A stretch of 51,035 nucleotides of DNA from Acidobacteriota bacterium (GTDB taxonomy: Bacteria; Acidobacteriota; Thermoanaerobaculia; Multivoradales; JAGPDF01), in assembly GCA_012521815.1 (NCBI GenBank), contig JAAYLR010000103.1, positions 1-51,035 of the forward strand, written 5' to 3'. Positions 7,724 to 15,744 of the stretch are shown here, one piece after another (within the stretch, counting starts at the first letter, position 1; each line of letters begins with the position of its first letter). Position numbers and translations under genes: made by a program. The notes under the pieces are model-generated. The model was not told where the DNA came from, ran no database searches, and was given only the letters and a program-made list of their open reading frames with translations.

Positions 7724-8676
7724 GCCGGGGCGGGGAGCTCCTGCTCCCGGTACCAGGCGACGGTTGCGGCGAGGCCGGTGGCGAGGGGGGTGGGGGGGGT
7801 GCCGAAGCGGGCGGTGAAGCGGGAGTGGTCGACGAGGTAGGGGCGGTCCCACTGGAACTTCAGCTCGGCGAGCTCGCGCAGGAGCGGGACGAAGAGGCCG
7901 AGGAGGCGGAGCAGCGGCCAGGGGAGGACACGCAGGCGGGGCCTGGTGCCGGCGAGCGCGGCGATCCGGGTCACCACCTGACGGAGGGTGACGGGCGGGG
8001 CGTTCGGTACGTGCCAGATCTCGCCGAGAGCCGCGGGCGCATCGGCGACCGCGAGCATGGCGGCGGCGAAGTCGGGCAGGTAGGTGAAGGTGTGCGGCTG
8101 GTCGGCCTCGCCGAGGAGGCTCGCCGGCCGGCCGGCGAGGAGGGGCGCGAAGACCCGCTCGCCCAGCCAGGAGAGGCGCACCCGGGGGCCGTAGAAGTCG
8201 CTCGCCCGCACCAGCGCCACCCGCGCCTCGCCGCGCTCGTGGGCGGCGAGGAAGCGCGCCGCCATCCGGGCGCGGAGCGCCGGCTTGCTCCCGAAGGTGG
8301 TGCCGGGGAGATCCTCCCGGAGCGGCTGCTCCTGCGGGCCGCAGGCGTAGAGGTTGTCGGCGAAGAGGAGCGGCGCCCCGCTCGCCGCGGCGCCCGCCAG
8401 CAGCCCCTCGACGATCGGCGGCCAGAGCTCCCGCCAGCGGGTGAAGTCGACGCCGACGCAGCCGTGGATGACGTCCGCCCCGGTGGCGGCGCGGACCATC
8501 GTCTCCCGGTCGGCGGCGTCGCCGGCCAGGATCTCGACGCCGGGCGGCGCCGCGGCCCGGCCGCTGCGGCAGAGGCCGCGCACCCGCTCTCCGCGGGCCA
8601 CGAGCTGTGCCGTCAGCTCGAGCCCGAGGGGCCCGTTGCAGCCGACCACCAGGTGCAGTCTCGATCCGTCGCTCAT
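7720..8676 (-). CDS. NAD-dependent epimerase/dehydratase-like (extended SDR)
   Basis: 318 aa. The N-terminal Rossmann motif is LHLVVGCNGPLGLELTAQL, a variant of GxxGxxG. The acidic/neutral turn, the LAGDAADRE segment and the VIHGCVGVDF strand follow the extended short-chain dehydrogenase plan. The usual catalytic YxxxK is not clear: LYACGPQ occupies the Tyr position and the Lys lies in FGSKPALRAR. The substrate is unknown; nucleotide sugars or isoprenoid-like ketones are common in the superfamily. ATG 8676 is chosen over the overlapping GTG 8679 because GGAGGG lies 7 nt upstream. It is divergent from the tRNA cluster. Confidence 0.8.
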   Translation of the reverse strand: MSDGSRLHLVVGCNGPLGLELTAQLVARGERVRGLCRSGRAAAPPGVEILAGDAADRETMVRAATGADVIHGCVGVDFTRWRELWPPIVEGLLAGAAASGAPLLFADNLYACGPQEQPLREDLPGTTFGSKPALRARMAARFLAAHERGEARVALVRASDFYGPRVRLSWLGERVFAPLLAGRPASLLGEADQPHTFTYLPDFAAAMLAVADAPAALGEIWHVPNAPPVTLRQVVTRIAALAGTRPRLRVLPWPLLRLLGLFVPLLRELAELKFQWDRPYLVDHSRFTARFGTPPTPLATGLAATVAWYREQELPAPA

Positions 8677-8716
8677 CACGATTCCCTCCGGAGGGCGATG
8701 GTAGCCGCGTTCGTGA

Positions 8717-8745
8717 TTGACAGTCTCCCGGCCGCTGCCTAGACT
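8717..8745 (+). promoter_or_regulatory. Promoter of the tRNA cluster
   Basis: TTGACA-N17-TAGACT is nearly consensus and ends 12 bp before the first tRNA. It is the best sigma-70-type promoter in the window and serves as a reference for reading the other TAnnnT hexamers. Confidence 0.75.
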
Positions 8746-8757
8746 TCCAGACTCGGT

Positions 8758-8831
8758 CGGGGCGTAGCGCAGCCAGGTAGCGCACCTGCCTTGGGCGCAG
8801 GGGGTCCCCAGTTCAAATCTGGGCGCCCCGA
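8758..8831 (+). tRNA. tRNA-Pro (anticodon TGG)
   Basis: The 7-bp acceptor stem CGGGGCG/CGCCCCG, the anticodon stem CCTGC/GCAGG with loop CTTGGGC, and the T loop TTCAAAT are all present. The 3' CCA is not encoded. Confidence 0.95.
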
Positions 8832-8905
8832 GATTCGAAAGCCCGCGCCGCCCGCGGCCGAGCGGTCGGCTGGCCGGACGTCGCTGGAGAGACCGAAACC
8901 AGGGG

Positions 8906-8982
8906 CTGCCTGTAGCTCAGCTGGATAGAGCGGCGGCCTTCTAAGCCGCGGGTCGGGGGTTCGAGTCCCTCCAGGCAGGCCA
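8906..8982 (+). tRNA. tRNA-Arg (anticodon TCT)
   Basis: Acceptor stem CTGCCTG/CAGGCAG, anticodon stem GCGGC/GCCGC with loop CTTCTAA, and T loop TTCGAGT. CCA is encoded at the end. Confidence 0.95.
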
Positions 8983-8999
8983 ACTTTGAGCAGTCGAGC

Positions 9000-9075
9000 G
9001 GTGAGTGTAGCTCAATGGTAGAGCACCGGACTGTGGCTCCGGACGTTGTGGGTTCGAGTCCCATCACTCACCCCA
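9000..9075 (+). tRNA. tRNA-His (anticodon GTG)
   Basis: Acceptor stem GTGAGTG/CACTCAC with the His-specific extra G(-1) at 9000 opposite C73. Anticodon stem CCGGA/TCCGG with loop CTGTGGC. CCA is encoded. Confidence 0.96.
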
Positions 9076-9084
9076 ATCTTCTTC

Positions 9085-9161
9085 GCGCCCGTAGCTCAGC
9101 TGGATAGAGCGACGGCCTCCGGAGCCGTAGGTCAGAGGTTCGAATCCTCTCGGGCGCACCA
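9085..9161 (+). tRNA. tRNA-Arg (anticodon CCG)
   Basis: Acceptor stem GCGCCCG/CGGGCGC, anticodon stem ACGGC/GCCGT with loop CTCCGGA, and T loop TTCGAAT. CCA is encoded. No clear terminator follows. Confidence 0.96.
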
Positions 9162-9215
9162 CCTCCCCCCTTTCCCGCCGCACACCGTTTCCCGCCGGGC
9201 TGTGGAGCCGCTCAC

Positions 9216-9244
9216 TTGAGTCGAGAGGCGGTTCCGGGTAGACT
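9216..9244 (+). promoter_or_regulatory. Promoter of the small secreted protein gene
   Basis: TTGAGT-N17-TAGACT, 33 bp before the ATG at 9278. The -10 is identical to that of the tRNA cluster. Confidence 0.65.
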
Positions 9245-9277
9245 CCACCCCCAAACCCGGGGAGAGGAGTCGTCGCC

Positions 9278-9790
9278 ATGCGCGCAGCCATCGCCCTCGC
9301 AATCGCCGCCCTGCTCTTCGCCGCGCCGGTCGCGGCCGAGATCTTCGTGGTCAAGCTCACCAACGGCAACGAGTTCGAGACCCGCTATCGCCCCCGCGAG
9401 GCGGGCTGGGATTCGAGCAAGGTGGTCTTCGTCACCGACGTCGGCAACCCGATCGCGCTCCCCAAGGCCGCGATCGTCTCGGTCATCGGCCGGAGCGAGG
9501 ATCGCGGCTTCGGACGGGTGATCGACAACACGACGTTCGAGCTCGGGCTGGCGCCGAACGACGCGCCCGATGCCGAGGAAGGCGCCCCGGCCGATCAGGT
9601 GCAGGCGTTCGTCGACGCCCTCCAGCAGTCGCAGGGGCAGCCGGTGAACTACAACGTGCAGCAGTTCGCCGAGCCGTCGGCCACCGGTGGCCTGCCGGTC
9701 AACTGGGTGGCGCCGCCGCCCACGCCGCCGACCGGCACCGTGGTCTTCCAGGGTACCCAGAGCCCGCCGCCCCCGCCGCCGGAGCAGTAG
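9278..9790 (+). CDS. Small secreted protein of unknown function
   Basis: 170 aa. A signal peptide ([21 protein letters not shown], cleavage near residue 20) is followed by a beta-rich segment, [49 protein letters not shown] (about 22-70). This looks like a small SH3-like barrel of the kind that describes 'NG.E....' strands. The rest is acidic and then Pro-rich, ending PPPPPPEQ, so it may be a flexible linker or surface-exposed tail. The gene has its own promoter and terminator and is monocistronic. I do not recognise a named family; export is the only firm statement. Confidence 0.75.
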   Translation: MRAAIALAIAALLFAAPVAAEIFVVKLTNGNEFETRYRPREAGWDSSKVVFVTDVGNPIALPKAAIVSVIGRSEDRGFGRVIDNTTFELGLAPNDAPDAEEGAPADQVQAFVDALQQSQGQPVNYNVQQFAEPSATGGLPVNWVAPPPTPPTGTVVFQGTQSPPPPPPEQ

Positions 9791-9821
9791 GCGGCGACAG
9801 CCGGCCGGATCGAGCTTCACC

Positions 9822-9854
9822 GCCCGCCCCGCCATGCCGGCCGGGCGGGCTTTT
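9822..9854 (+). terminator. Intrinsic terminator
   Basis: GCCCGCC (9822-9828) pairs with GGCGGGC (9844-9850), followed by TTTT. It separates the secreted protein gene from the riboswitch. Confidence 0.7.
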
Positions 9855-9867
9855 GACAACCAGCGCC

Positions 9868-10030
9868 GCGGTGACCCGGCTCTCAGGCCGGGTCGATGAG
9901 GGAAGCCGGTGCGAGACCGGCGCGGCCCCCGCCACTGTTACCGGGGACGAAACCGGGGATGCCACTGTGCCCGCGAGGGCATGGGAAGGCCCGGGAGTAG
10001 GGAGATCCGGAAGCCAGGAGACCTGCCGCG
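9868..10030 (+). promoter_or_regulatory. Cobalamin riboswitch
   Basis: The conserved elements of the cobalamin (B12) aptamer are readable. They are GAAGCCGGTGCGAGACCGGCGCGGCCCCCGCCACTGT split over 9902-9938, and GGAAGCCAGGAGACCTGCC near 10009-10027, with a paired P1-like GACCCGG...CCGGGTC hairpin at the 5' side. The ends are approximate. It lies 126 bp before btuB and should lower expression of the B12 uptake operon when adenosylcobalamin or a related form is abundant. Confidence 0.92.
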
Positions 10031-10155
10031 TGCGCCCGATGCCACGATCCCCCGGGGTGCGGGGAGACGGGCGTGGGGCGTCCGCCGGACGCCCGGCCCC
10101 CCTCCCGCCAACCCGTTCCGATCGCGGCCTCGGTTTCCGAGGTCAGGAGCACGCG

Positions 10156-11949
10156 ATGCGGATTCGCGCCCTCGTCCTGGCCGGGTTGCTCGGTGGGAGC
10201 TTCCCGGTCGTCGCCCAACCCACCGCACCCGAGTACGCCGAGACGATCCAGGTCACGGCGTCCCTGCGCGAAGAGGAGGCCGACACGGTCGCCGCCTCCG
10301 TCTCCGTGCTCACCGCCGCCGAGGCCGAGGCCCGGCAGGCGGTTTCGGTCCACGAGCTGCTCGCCGCGCTCCCCGGGCTCACGCTCGTCCAGAGCGGCTC
10401 GCCGGGCAAGGCGGTCTCGCTCTTCGCCCGCGGCACGAACTCCAACCAGACGCTCGTCCTCGTCGACGGCGTGCGCCTCAACGAGCCGCTGCTCGGCGGC
10501 TTCGACTGGGCGTTCGCGATGCCCGAGGAGATCGCGCGCGTCGAGAGCGTGCGGGGGCCGTTCAGCGTTCTCTACGGCTCGGCGGCGATCGGCGGGGTCG
10601 TGCAGCTCCTCACCCGGCACGAGCCGGGCGCGACGCTCCGGCTCGAAGGGGGAGAGCGCTCCTACCGGCGGGCCGGGCTCGCCACCGGCTTCGTCCGGGG
10701 GGCGCTCTCCGGCGCGCTCTCCGGCGCCTGGCGCGAGGGGGAGGGGGAGCTGCCGAACGACGGCTTCGACGGCGGCGCGGGGCGGCTGCGCCTCGACTGG
10801 CAGGCGCGGCCGGGGCTCACCGCCGGGCTCGCCGGGCGGTGGCAGGAGGCGGAGATCGGCCTGCCGTACGACTTCTTCGGCGCCCCCGCCACCGAGCGGC
10901 GGCAGGAGAGCGAGCTGCGCCACCTCGCGCTGCCGGTCAGCTGGCAGACGCGCACCCTCACGGTGAGCGGGAGCGCGGCCCGGGTCGAGCAGGAGGTGAT
11001 CCTCGCCGATCCTCACGATCCGTTCGCGGCGAGCCGGAGCGAGGCGTGGGGGACGCAGCTGCGGGCGACCGCGCAGCGCCACCTGGGCGAGCAGTGGGAG
11101 CTTGCCGCGGGGGCGGAGTGGGAGCGGCAGCGGGCGAGCTCGGCCGACGCCTTCGGCGGCGGTCTCGACGGGGCCCGGGAGCGGCGGAGCGGCGGCTTCG
11201 TGCAGACCACCTGGCGCGGGGCGCGTGCCCGCGTCGAGGCGGGGGTACGGCGAGACGACCACGACAGCTTCGGCGGCGAGACGAGCTGGCGGGGCGGCGC
11301 GCTCGTGCGGGTGCACGACCACCTGCGGCTGCGGGCGAGCTACGGCGAGGCGTTCCGCGCGCCGTCGCTCGGCGACCTCTACTTCCCCGGCTTCGGCAAC
11401 CCGGAGCTGCGGCCGGAGCGGAGCCGCGGCGCCGAGCTCGGCGCGGAAGGGGAGGCCGGGCCGTGGCGGCTCGCCGCGACCCTCTTCGAGAACCGCCTCC
11501 GCGACCTCGTGCAGTTCGACTTCGTCTCCTTCCTGCCGTTCAACACCGGCCGCGCCCGCACCCGGGGGCTCGAGCTCGAGGCGCGCGCCACCTTCGCCGC
11601 CGGCTGGCTGCGCGCGAGCGCCACCCGGCTCGAAGCCGAGGACCGGGCGACCGGCGCCCCCCTCCTCCGCCGCCCGCGCACGGCGGCGGCGCTCGCCGGC
11701 GGCGTGGCCGCCGGCCAATGGGCGCTCCACGGCGGGGTGCGCTACGTCGGCGAGCGGACCGATGTCGGGAGCGTCGAGCTTGCGGCGTACACCGTCGCCG
11801 AGGCGGGGGTGAGCTGGCAGGCCACCGCCCGGATCCAGCCGTACGCCCGGGTGGAGAACCTCTTCGATCGCGCCTACGAGGAGGTCACCGGCTACCCGGC
11901 GCCGGGGCGGACCTGGATCGCCGGCGTGGCCTTCCGGGCCGGGCGCTGA
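10156..11949 (+). CDS. btuB: TonB-dependent outer-membrane cobalamin receptor (BtuB-like)
   Basis: 597 aa. It is an outer-membrane barrel that imports cobalamin using TonB energy. A signal peptide (MRIRALVLAGLLGGSFPVVAQ) is followed by a TonB box (ETIQVTAS, about 28-35). The plug domain (SVHELLAALPGLTLVQSG, VLVDGVRLNEPLLGG, VESVRGPFSVLYGSAAIGGVVQLLT) leads into a 22-strand-type barrel with the FRAPSLGDLYFPGFGNPELRPERS loop. It lacks the terminal Phe usual for barrel proteins and ends in FRAGR. The start was moved from the ORF-track 9853 to ATG 10156, which has AGGAGC upstream and begins the signal peptide; the longer ORF would run through the riboswitch. It is first in btuBFCD and its ligand is supported by the riboswitch. 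Confidence 0.93.
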   Translation: MRIRALVLAGLLGGSFPVVAQPTAPEYAETIQVTASLREEEADTVAASVSVLTAAEAEARQAVSVHELLAALPGLTLVQSGSPGKAVSLFARGTNSNQTLVLVDGVRLNEPLLGGFDWAFAMPEEIARVESVRGPFSVLYGSAAIGGVVQLLTRHEPGATLRLEGGERSYRRAGLATGFVRGALSGALSGAWREGEGELPNDGFDGGAGRLRLDWQARPGLTAGLAGRWQEAEIGLPYDFFGAPATERRQESELRHLALPVSWQTRTLTVSGSAARVEQEVILADPHDPFAASRSEAWGTQLRATAQRHLGEQWELAAGAEWERQRASSADAFGGGLDGARERRSGGFVQTTWRGARARVEAGVRRDDHDSFGGETSWRGGALVRVHDHLRLRASYGEAFRAPSLGDLYFPGFGNPELRPERSRGAELGAEGEAGPWRLAATLFENRLRDLVQFDFVSFLPFNTGRARTRGLELEARATFAAGWLRASATRLEAEDRATGAPLLRRPRTAAALAGGVAAGQWALHGGVRYVGERTDVGSVELAAYTVAEAGVSWQATARIQPYARVENLFDRAYEEVTGYPAPGRTWIAGVAFRAGR

Positions 11950-11951
11950 GG

Positions 11952-12863
11952 ATGCCGCACGGAGGCCGCCGCGCGCGGTCCGGGTTCGCGCTCGCCGGCG
12001 CCCTCCTGCTCGCCGCCTGCCGGGCGGCGCCGGCGCCGCCCGCCGCCCCGAGCCCGCGGGTGGTCGTCATGGCGCCGGCGGCGGCCGAGACGTTCGCGGC
12101 GCTCGGCCTCTCGGGGCTCGTGGTCGGCGTCGGCGACTTCGTCACCTACCCGCCCGAGCTCGCCGCCCGGCCCCGGGTCGGCGGCTACGACGCCCCGAAC
12201 CCCGAGCGCCTCCTCGCGCTCGGGGCGACCCACTTCGTCACCAGCGCGAGCGAGGCGGCAGCCGCCTCACGCGCCCGGCTCGCGGCGCTCGGCGTCGAGG
12301 TGATCGCGCTCGACGGCGCGAGCTGGGAGGGGGCGCTCGCCGGGATGGCGGCGCTCGGCGCCCGCTTCGGACGGGAGGAGGCGGCGGCCGCGCTGGTCGG
12401 CGGGATCGAGACCCGGATCGCCCGCCTCCGCGAGCGGACCGGAACGCTGCCCCGCCGCCGGGTGCTCTGCGCCGTCGGTCGCGACCCGCTCTACGCCGCC
12501 GGCCCCGGCTCCCATTTCGACGCGCTCCTCACCGCGGCCGGCGGCGAGAACCTCTTCGCCGACGGCCACGGCACCTATCTGCTCGCCTCGCTCGAAGCGG
12601 TGCTCGCGCGCGGCCCCGAGGTGATCGTCGACAGCGCCGACAACCGGCCGGGAGCCCCGTACGGGGCGCTCTCCGGGCTCTGGGGGCAGTGGCCCCTCCT
12701 GCCCGCGGTGGCGGCGGGGCGGGTCTGGCAGGTCTCGCCGGACCGGTACGCGGTGCCGGGGCCCCGGCTCGCCGAGATGGCCGAGGCGTTCGCCCGCTTC
12801 GTCCACCCGGAACGGTTCGGGCCGCCGACCGCGGCCGACTTCGGCCCGCCGGGAGGGGAGTAG
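11952..12863 (+). CDS. btuF: Periplasmic cobalamin-binding lipoprotein (BtuF-like)
   Basis: 303 aa. It is the substrate-binding component of the B12 ABC importer. A lipobox (LLLAACRAAP, Cys about 24) suggests membrane anchoring rather than a free periplasmic form. The helical-backbone binding-protein fold is recognised from VVVMAPAAAETFAALGLSGLVVGVGDFVTYPPELAARPRVGGYDAPNPERLLAL and AVGRDPLYAAGPGSHFDALLTAAGGENLFAD. The ATG follows the btuB stop after 2 nt, within TGAGGATG, so translation is coupled. The ORF-track frame begins far upstream inside btuB and was trimmed. Confidence 0.9.
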   Translation: MPHGGRRARSGFALAGALLLAACRAAPAPPAAPSPRVVVMAPAAAETFAALGLSGLVVGVGDFVTYPPELAARPRVGGYDAPNPERLLALGATHFVTSASEAAAASRARLAALGVEVIALDGASWEGALAGMAALGARFGREEAAAALVGGIETRIARLRERTGTLPRRRVLCAVGRDPLYAAGPGSHFDALLTAAGGENLFADGHGTYLLASLEAVLARGPEVIVDSADNRPGAPYGALSGLWGQWPLLPAVAAGRVWQVSPDRYAVPGPRLAEMAEAFARFVHPERFGPPTAADFGPPGGE

Positions 12864-12867
12864 CCGC

Positions 12868-13878
12868 GTGCGCCGCCCCCGTCCGCCCCTCTCCGCGCGC
12901 CGCGCCGCCGGCTGGCTCGCCGGGCTCGGCGCGCTCCTGCTCCTCGCCGTCGCGGCCGGGGCGGCGCTCGGCGCGAGCGGTCTCGCCTGGCGCGACCTCG
13001 CCGCCGGCGACGGCACCGCGCGGCTGGTGCTGCTCGAGGTCCGCCTGCCGCGGGTGCTGCTCGCGGCGCTGCTCGGCGGCGGGCTGGCGGTCGCCGGGGC
13101 GGCGCTCCAGGGGCTCTTCCGCAACCCGCTCGCCGATCCGTACGTGCTCGGCATCGCCGGCGGCGCGAGCCTCGGCGGGGTGCTCGCGGTGGTGCTCGCG
13201 GGGGCGGCCGGGGCGCGGCTGGTGCCGGCCGCCGCCTTCGCCGGGGCGCTCGGCGCGCTCGTGCTCGTCGAGCGGCTGGCGACCTCCCGCGGGCGGCTCG
13301 ACCTCTACGCGCTCCTGCTCACCGGCGCGGTGCTCAACGCCTTCAGCGGCGCGCTCATCTTCTTCCTCCAGAGCGTCGCCTCCTCCGAGCAGCTCCACGC
13401 CATCGTCTTCTACCTGATCGGCCGCCTGCCGAGCCCGCCGCCGCGCACCCTCCTCTTCACGGCGCTGGCGACCGCGGTGGCCACCGCCGCGCTCGTGCGC
13501 CGGGCGTGCGACTACAACGCGCTCGCGCTCGGCGAGGAGGGGGCGGCGCAGCTCGGCGTCGATCTCGAACGGCTCAAGCGGGCGACCTTCGGCTGGGCCT
13601 CGCTCCTCACCGCGGTGGCGGTCGCGGCCGCGGGGCCGATCGGCTTCGTCGGGCTGCTGCTGCCCCACCTCCTGCGGCTCGCCGCCGGTCCCGACCACCG
13701 GCTCCTGCTGCCGGCGGCGCTGCTCGGCGGCGGGGCGTTCCTGGTGCTCGCCGATCTGGCGGCGCGGACCCTGCTCGCGCCGAACGAGCTCCCGGTGGGG
13801 GTGCTCACCGCGCTGCTCGGCGGGCCGTTCTTCCTCTGGCTGCTGCGGCGGCGGGCGCGGGAGGCCCCCGATGGATGA
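12868..13878 (+). CDS. btuC: Cobalamin ABC transporter permease (BtuC-like, FecCD family)
   Basis: 336 aa with about ten spans. FecCD-family signatures are clear: RLPRVLLAALLGGGLAVAGAALQGLFRNPLADPYVLGIAGGASLGG near residues 50-110, and GPIGFVGLLLPHLLRLAAGPDHRLLLPAALLGGGAFLVLADLAART in the C-terminal third, including the coupling-helix segment. It forms the membrane channel of the BtuCDF importer. It starts with GTG 4 nt after the btuF stop and overlaps btuD by 8 nt. Confidence 0.93.
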   Translation: MRRPRPPLSARRAAGWLAGLGALLLLAVAAGAALGASGLAWRDLAAGDGTARLVLLEVRLPRVLLAALLGGGLAVAGAALQGLFRNPLADPYVLGIAGGASLGGVLAVVLAGAAGARLVPAAAFAGALGALVLVERLATSRGRLDLYALLLTGAVLNAFSGALIFFLQSVASSEQLHAIVFYLIGRLPSPPPRTLLFTALATAVATAALVRRACDYNALALGEEGAAQLGVDLERLKRATFGWASLLTAVAVAAAGPIGFVGLLLPHLLRLAAGPDHRLLLPAALLGGGAFLVLADLAARTLLAPNELPVGVLTALLGGPFFLWLLRRRAREAPDG

Positions 13879-14716
13879 TGCCCGGAGCGCGCCGGCGATC
13901 GAGCTCGCGGGCCTCGGCGCCCGCTACCGCACGCGGGCGGTCCTCCACGACCTCACCGCCACGATCGCGGCGGGAGAGGTGGTCGGGCTGCTCGGGCCGA
14001 ACGGCTCGGGGAAGACGAGCCTCGTGCGGGTGCTCAGCGGGGTGCTGCGGCAGTACTCGGGCGGGGCGCGGGTCTGCGGCGAGGAGGTGCGCGCGACCCC
14101 GCAGCGGGAGCTCGCGCGGCGGGTCGCGGTGGTGCCGCACGACGCGCGGGTCGAATTTCCGTTCACCGCCCTCGAGGTGGTGCTCCTCGGGCGCCATCCG
14201 CACCACGCGGGTTTCGCCTTCGAGGCGGCGCGGGACATCGAGCTCGCCCGCACGGCGCTCGCCCGCGCCGGGGCGGCGGCGCTCGCCGACCGCCCGCTCG
14301 GCGAGCTCTCCACCGGCGAGCGGCAGCGCGTCCTCTTCGCGCGGGCGCTCGCCCAGGAGCCGCGGGTCCTCCTGCTCGACGAGGCGGTCTCGGCGCTCGA
14401 TCTGCGCTATCAGGTCGAGCTCTGCGACCGGCTGCGCGAGATCGCCGCGGCGGGGACGGCGGTCGTCTCTGTCTTCCACGACCTCAACCTCGCCGCCGAG
14501 TACTGCGATCGGGTGCTGCTGCTCCACGCCGGGCGCCTCGCGGCGTTCGGCCCCACCGCCGAGGTCCTCACCTGGGCGCGGCTGACGGAGGTCTACGAGA
14601 CCGAGATCTACGTCGACGTCAACGACCTGACCGGAAGCCTCGTGGTGACCCCCCTCTCCTCGCGGGCGCGGCGGGCGCTCGCCGCCGGCCGCGGCCCCTC
14701 GCCTCGCGTAGACTGA
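13871..14716 (+). CDS. btuD: Cobalamin ABC transporter ATPase (BtuD-like)
   Basis: 281 aa. Walker A is GPNGSGKT (42-49), the Q-loop region is VVPHDARVEFPFTALEVVLLGRHPH, the signature is LSTGERQR, Walker B is VLLLDEAVSALD and the switch His is in SVFHDLNLAAEYC. The signature has T instead of the common G/S (LSGGE), a tolerated variant in this importer class. It powers BtuC. The gene overlaps btuC by 8 nt and is last in the riboswitch-controlled operon; no B12 synthesis genes follow. Confidence 0.93.
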   Translation: MDDARSAPAIELAGLGARYRTRAVLHDLTATIAAGEVVGLLGPNGSGKTSLVRVLSGVLRQYSGGARVCGEEVRATPQRELARRVAVVPHDARVEFPFTALEVVLLGRHPHHAGFAFEAARDIELARTALARAGAAALADRPLGELSTGERQRVLFARALAQEPRVLLLDEAVSALDLRYQVELCDRLREIAAAGTAVVSVFHDLNLAAEYCDRVLLLHAGRLAAFGPTAEVLTWARLTEVYETEIYVDVNDLTGSLVVTPLSSRARRALAAGRGPSPRVD

Positions 14717-14793
14717 GCCGGGGCCGGCCGGCGGAAGGTTTCGAACCCGCTCACGGAACGCCGGGCGCTCGCCCTGAACCGGTGGAGGTGGCG

Positions 14794-14994
14794 ATGGAAC
14801 GGAGCCTGGTCGTGACGGCGCTCGCGGCGGTCGTGGCGGGGCTGCTCGCCATCCTGATCCTCCATTTCGGCCGCGGCTTTCCCTGGTCGCTCGCCGGGAT
14901 CGTCGGCGTCGCGGTGGCGGTGCTCACCGCCTCGGCGCTGCGCACCAGCCAGCGGCTCGTCCGCCTCTGGCGCGGACCGGAGGACGACGGCTAG
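14794..14994 (+). CDS. Small two-span membrane protein
   Basis: 66 aa. It has two hydrophobic segments (LVVTALAAVVAGLLAILILHF and FPWSLAGIVGVAVAVLTASAL) and a short polar tail, RTSQRLVRLWRGPEDDG. ATG 14794 is chosen because GGTGGAGGTG lies just upstream; the ORF-track GTG at 14782 lies inside that ribosome site region. A TAGACT hexamer sits at about 14706. The stop TAG shares two bases with the stop of the convergent small gene on the other strand. No family recognised. Confidence 0.6.
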   Translation: MERSLVVTALAAVVAGLLAILILHFGRGFPWSLAGIVGVAVAVLTASALRTSQRLVRLWRGPEDDG

Positions 14995-15170
14995 TCCGGT
15001 TCCGGACCGCCGCCGGCCGGCGGCGCGCCGAGCTCGCGCCAGGGGAAGAGGAGGAGGCCGGCCGCGAGGAGCAGGTGCACCGCGCCCCGGCCGGTGACGC
15101 CGAGGAAGAGCAGCGCCATCCAGACCGAGAGCGAGAGGCCCGCCGCCGCGGGGCGCAGGAGGGAGCGCAC
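14991..15170 (-). CDS. 59-aa membrane protein, below the ORF-track cutoff
   Basis: The reading is MRSLLRPAAAGLSLSVWMALL...ELGAPPAGGGPEPD. One or two spans surround a GVTGRGAVHLLLAAGLLLF core, vaguely like the small lmo0937/DUF5670 membrane proteins, which have a G..H.LL.A pattern. An in-frame TAG lies 12 nt before the GTG, so the start cannot be much further upstream; an internal Met (residue 18) is the alternative. No ribosome site is visible. Its TAG and that of the plus-strand neighbour overlap in a single CTAG. It is hypothetical; support comes from composition, hydropathy and exact packing. Confidence 0.5.
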   Translation of the reverse strand: MRSLLRPAAAGLSLSVWMALLFLGVTGRGAVHLLLAAGLLLFPWRELGAPPAGGGPEPD

Positions 15171-15210
15171 GGCGCGAGCCTAGCGCAGAGCCGGAAGGTA
15201 TGCTCCGCGG

Positions 15211-15744
15211 ATGCGGCGGTGGCTGCCCGAACGGATCGACGAGCTCTTCCGCCACCGGCTCTTCACGCTCGAACGGCACCGGCTCGCGGCCGGCCCGGCG
15301 CGGCGGGAGGCGGTGGTGCTGCGGGCTCCGGACTGGGTCAACGTGATCCCGCTCCTCGCCGGCGGCGAGGTCGTGCTCGTGCGGCAGTGGCGGTACGGGA
15401 CGGCGGCGCCGACGCTCGAGATCCCCGGCGGGATGGTCGAGGCGGAGAGCGAGCGGGAGGCGGCGGAGCGTGAGCTGCTCGAGGAGACCGGCTACCGCGC
15501 CCGGAGCTGGCGACGGCTCGGCGAGGTCCACCCGAACCCCGCCTTCCTCACGAACCGGTGCGGCACCTGGCTCGCCACCGATCTCGAACGGGTGGGCGAG
15601 CCCGCCGGCGACGGCGAGGAGGAGATCGCGGTCGAGCGCCATCCGCTCGCCGCGATCCCCGAGCTGATCGCCGCGGGGGAGATCACCCACGCCCTCGTGA
15701 TCGCGGCGTTCCACCATTTCGACCGGCTCCGATGCGCGCGGTAG
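15211..15744 (+). CDS. NUDIX hydrolase, ADP-ribose pyrophosphatase-like
   Basis: 177 aa. The NUDIX box is complete at 73-95 (GGMVEAESEREAAERELLEETGY), fitting GX5EX7REUXEEXGU. The flanks LVRQWRYGTAAPTLEIPGG and GEVHPNPAFLTNRCGTWLA resemble ADP-ribose/nucleoside-diphosphate-sugar pyrophosphatases, which hydrolyse X-linked nucleoside diphosphates. A TATGCT hexamer ends 6 nt before the ATG and there is no Shine-Dalgarno, so the mRNA is probably leaderless. The end overlaps the HAD gene by 13 nt. Confidence 0.88.
   Translation: MRRWLPERIDELFRHRLFTLERHRLAAGPARREAVVLRAPDWVNVIPLLAGGEVVLVRQWRYGTAAPTLEIPGGMVEAESEREAAERELLEETGYRARSWRRLGEVHPNPAFLTNRCGTWLATDLERVGEPAGDGEEEIAVERHPLAAIPELIAAGEITHALVIAAFHHFDRLRCAR

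Noticed and set aside
8813-9369. Minus-strand ORFs such as MMGLEPTTSGATVRCSTIELHS over the tRNA region
   Set aside because: They are antisense readings of the tRNA genes, a common false call; the tRNA folds explain the sequence.
9853-10155. N-terminal extension of the btuB ORF
   Set aside because: It runs through the cobalamin riboswitch; the signal peptide and AGGAGC ribosome site start at 10156.
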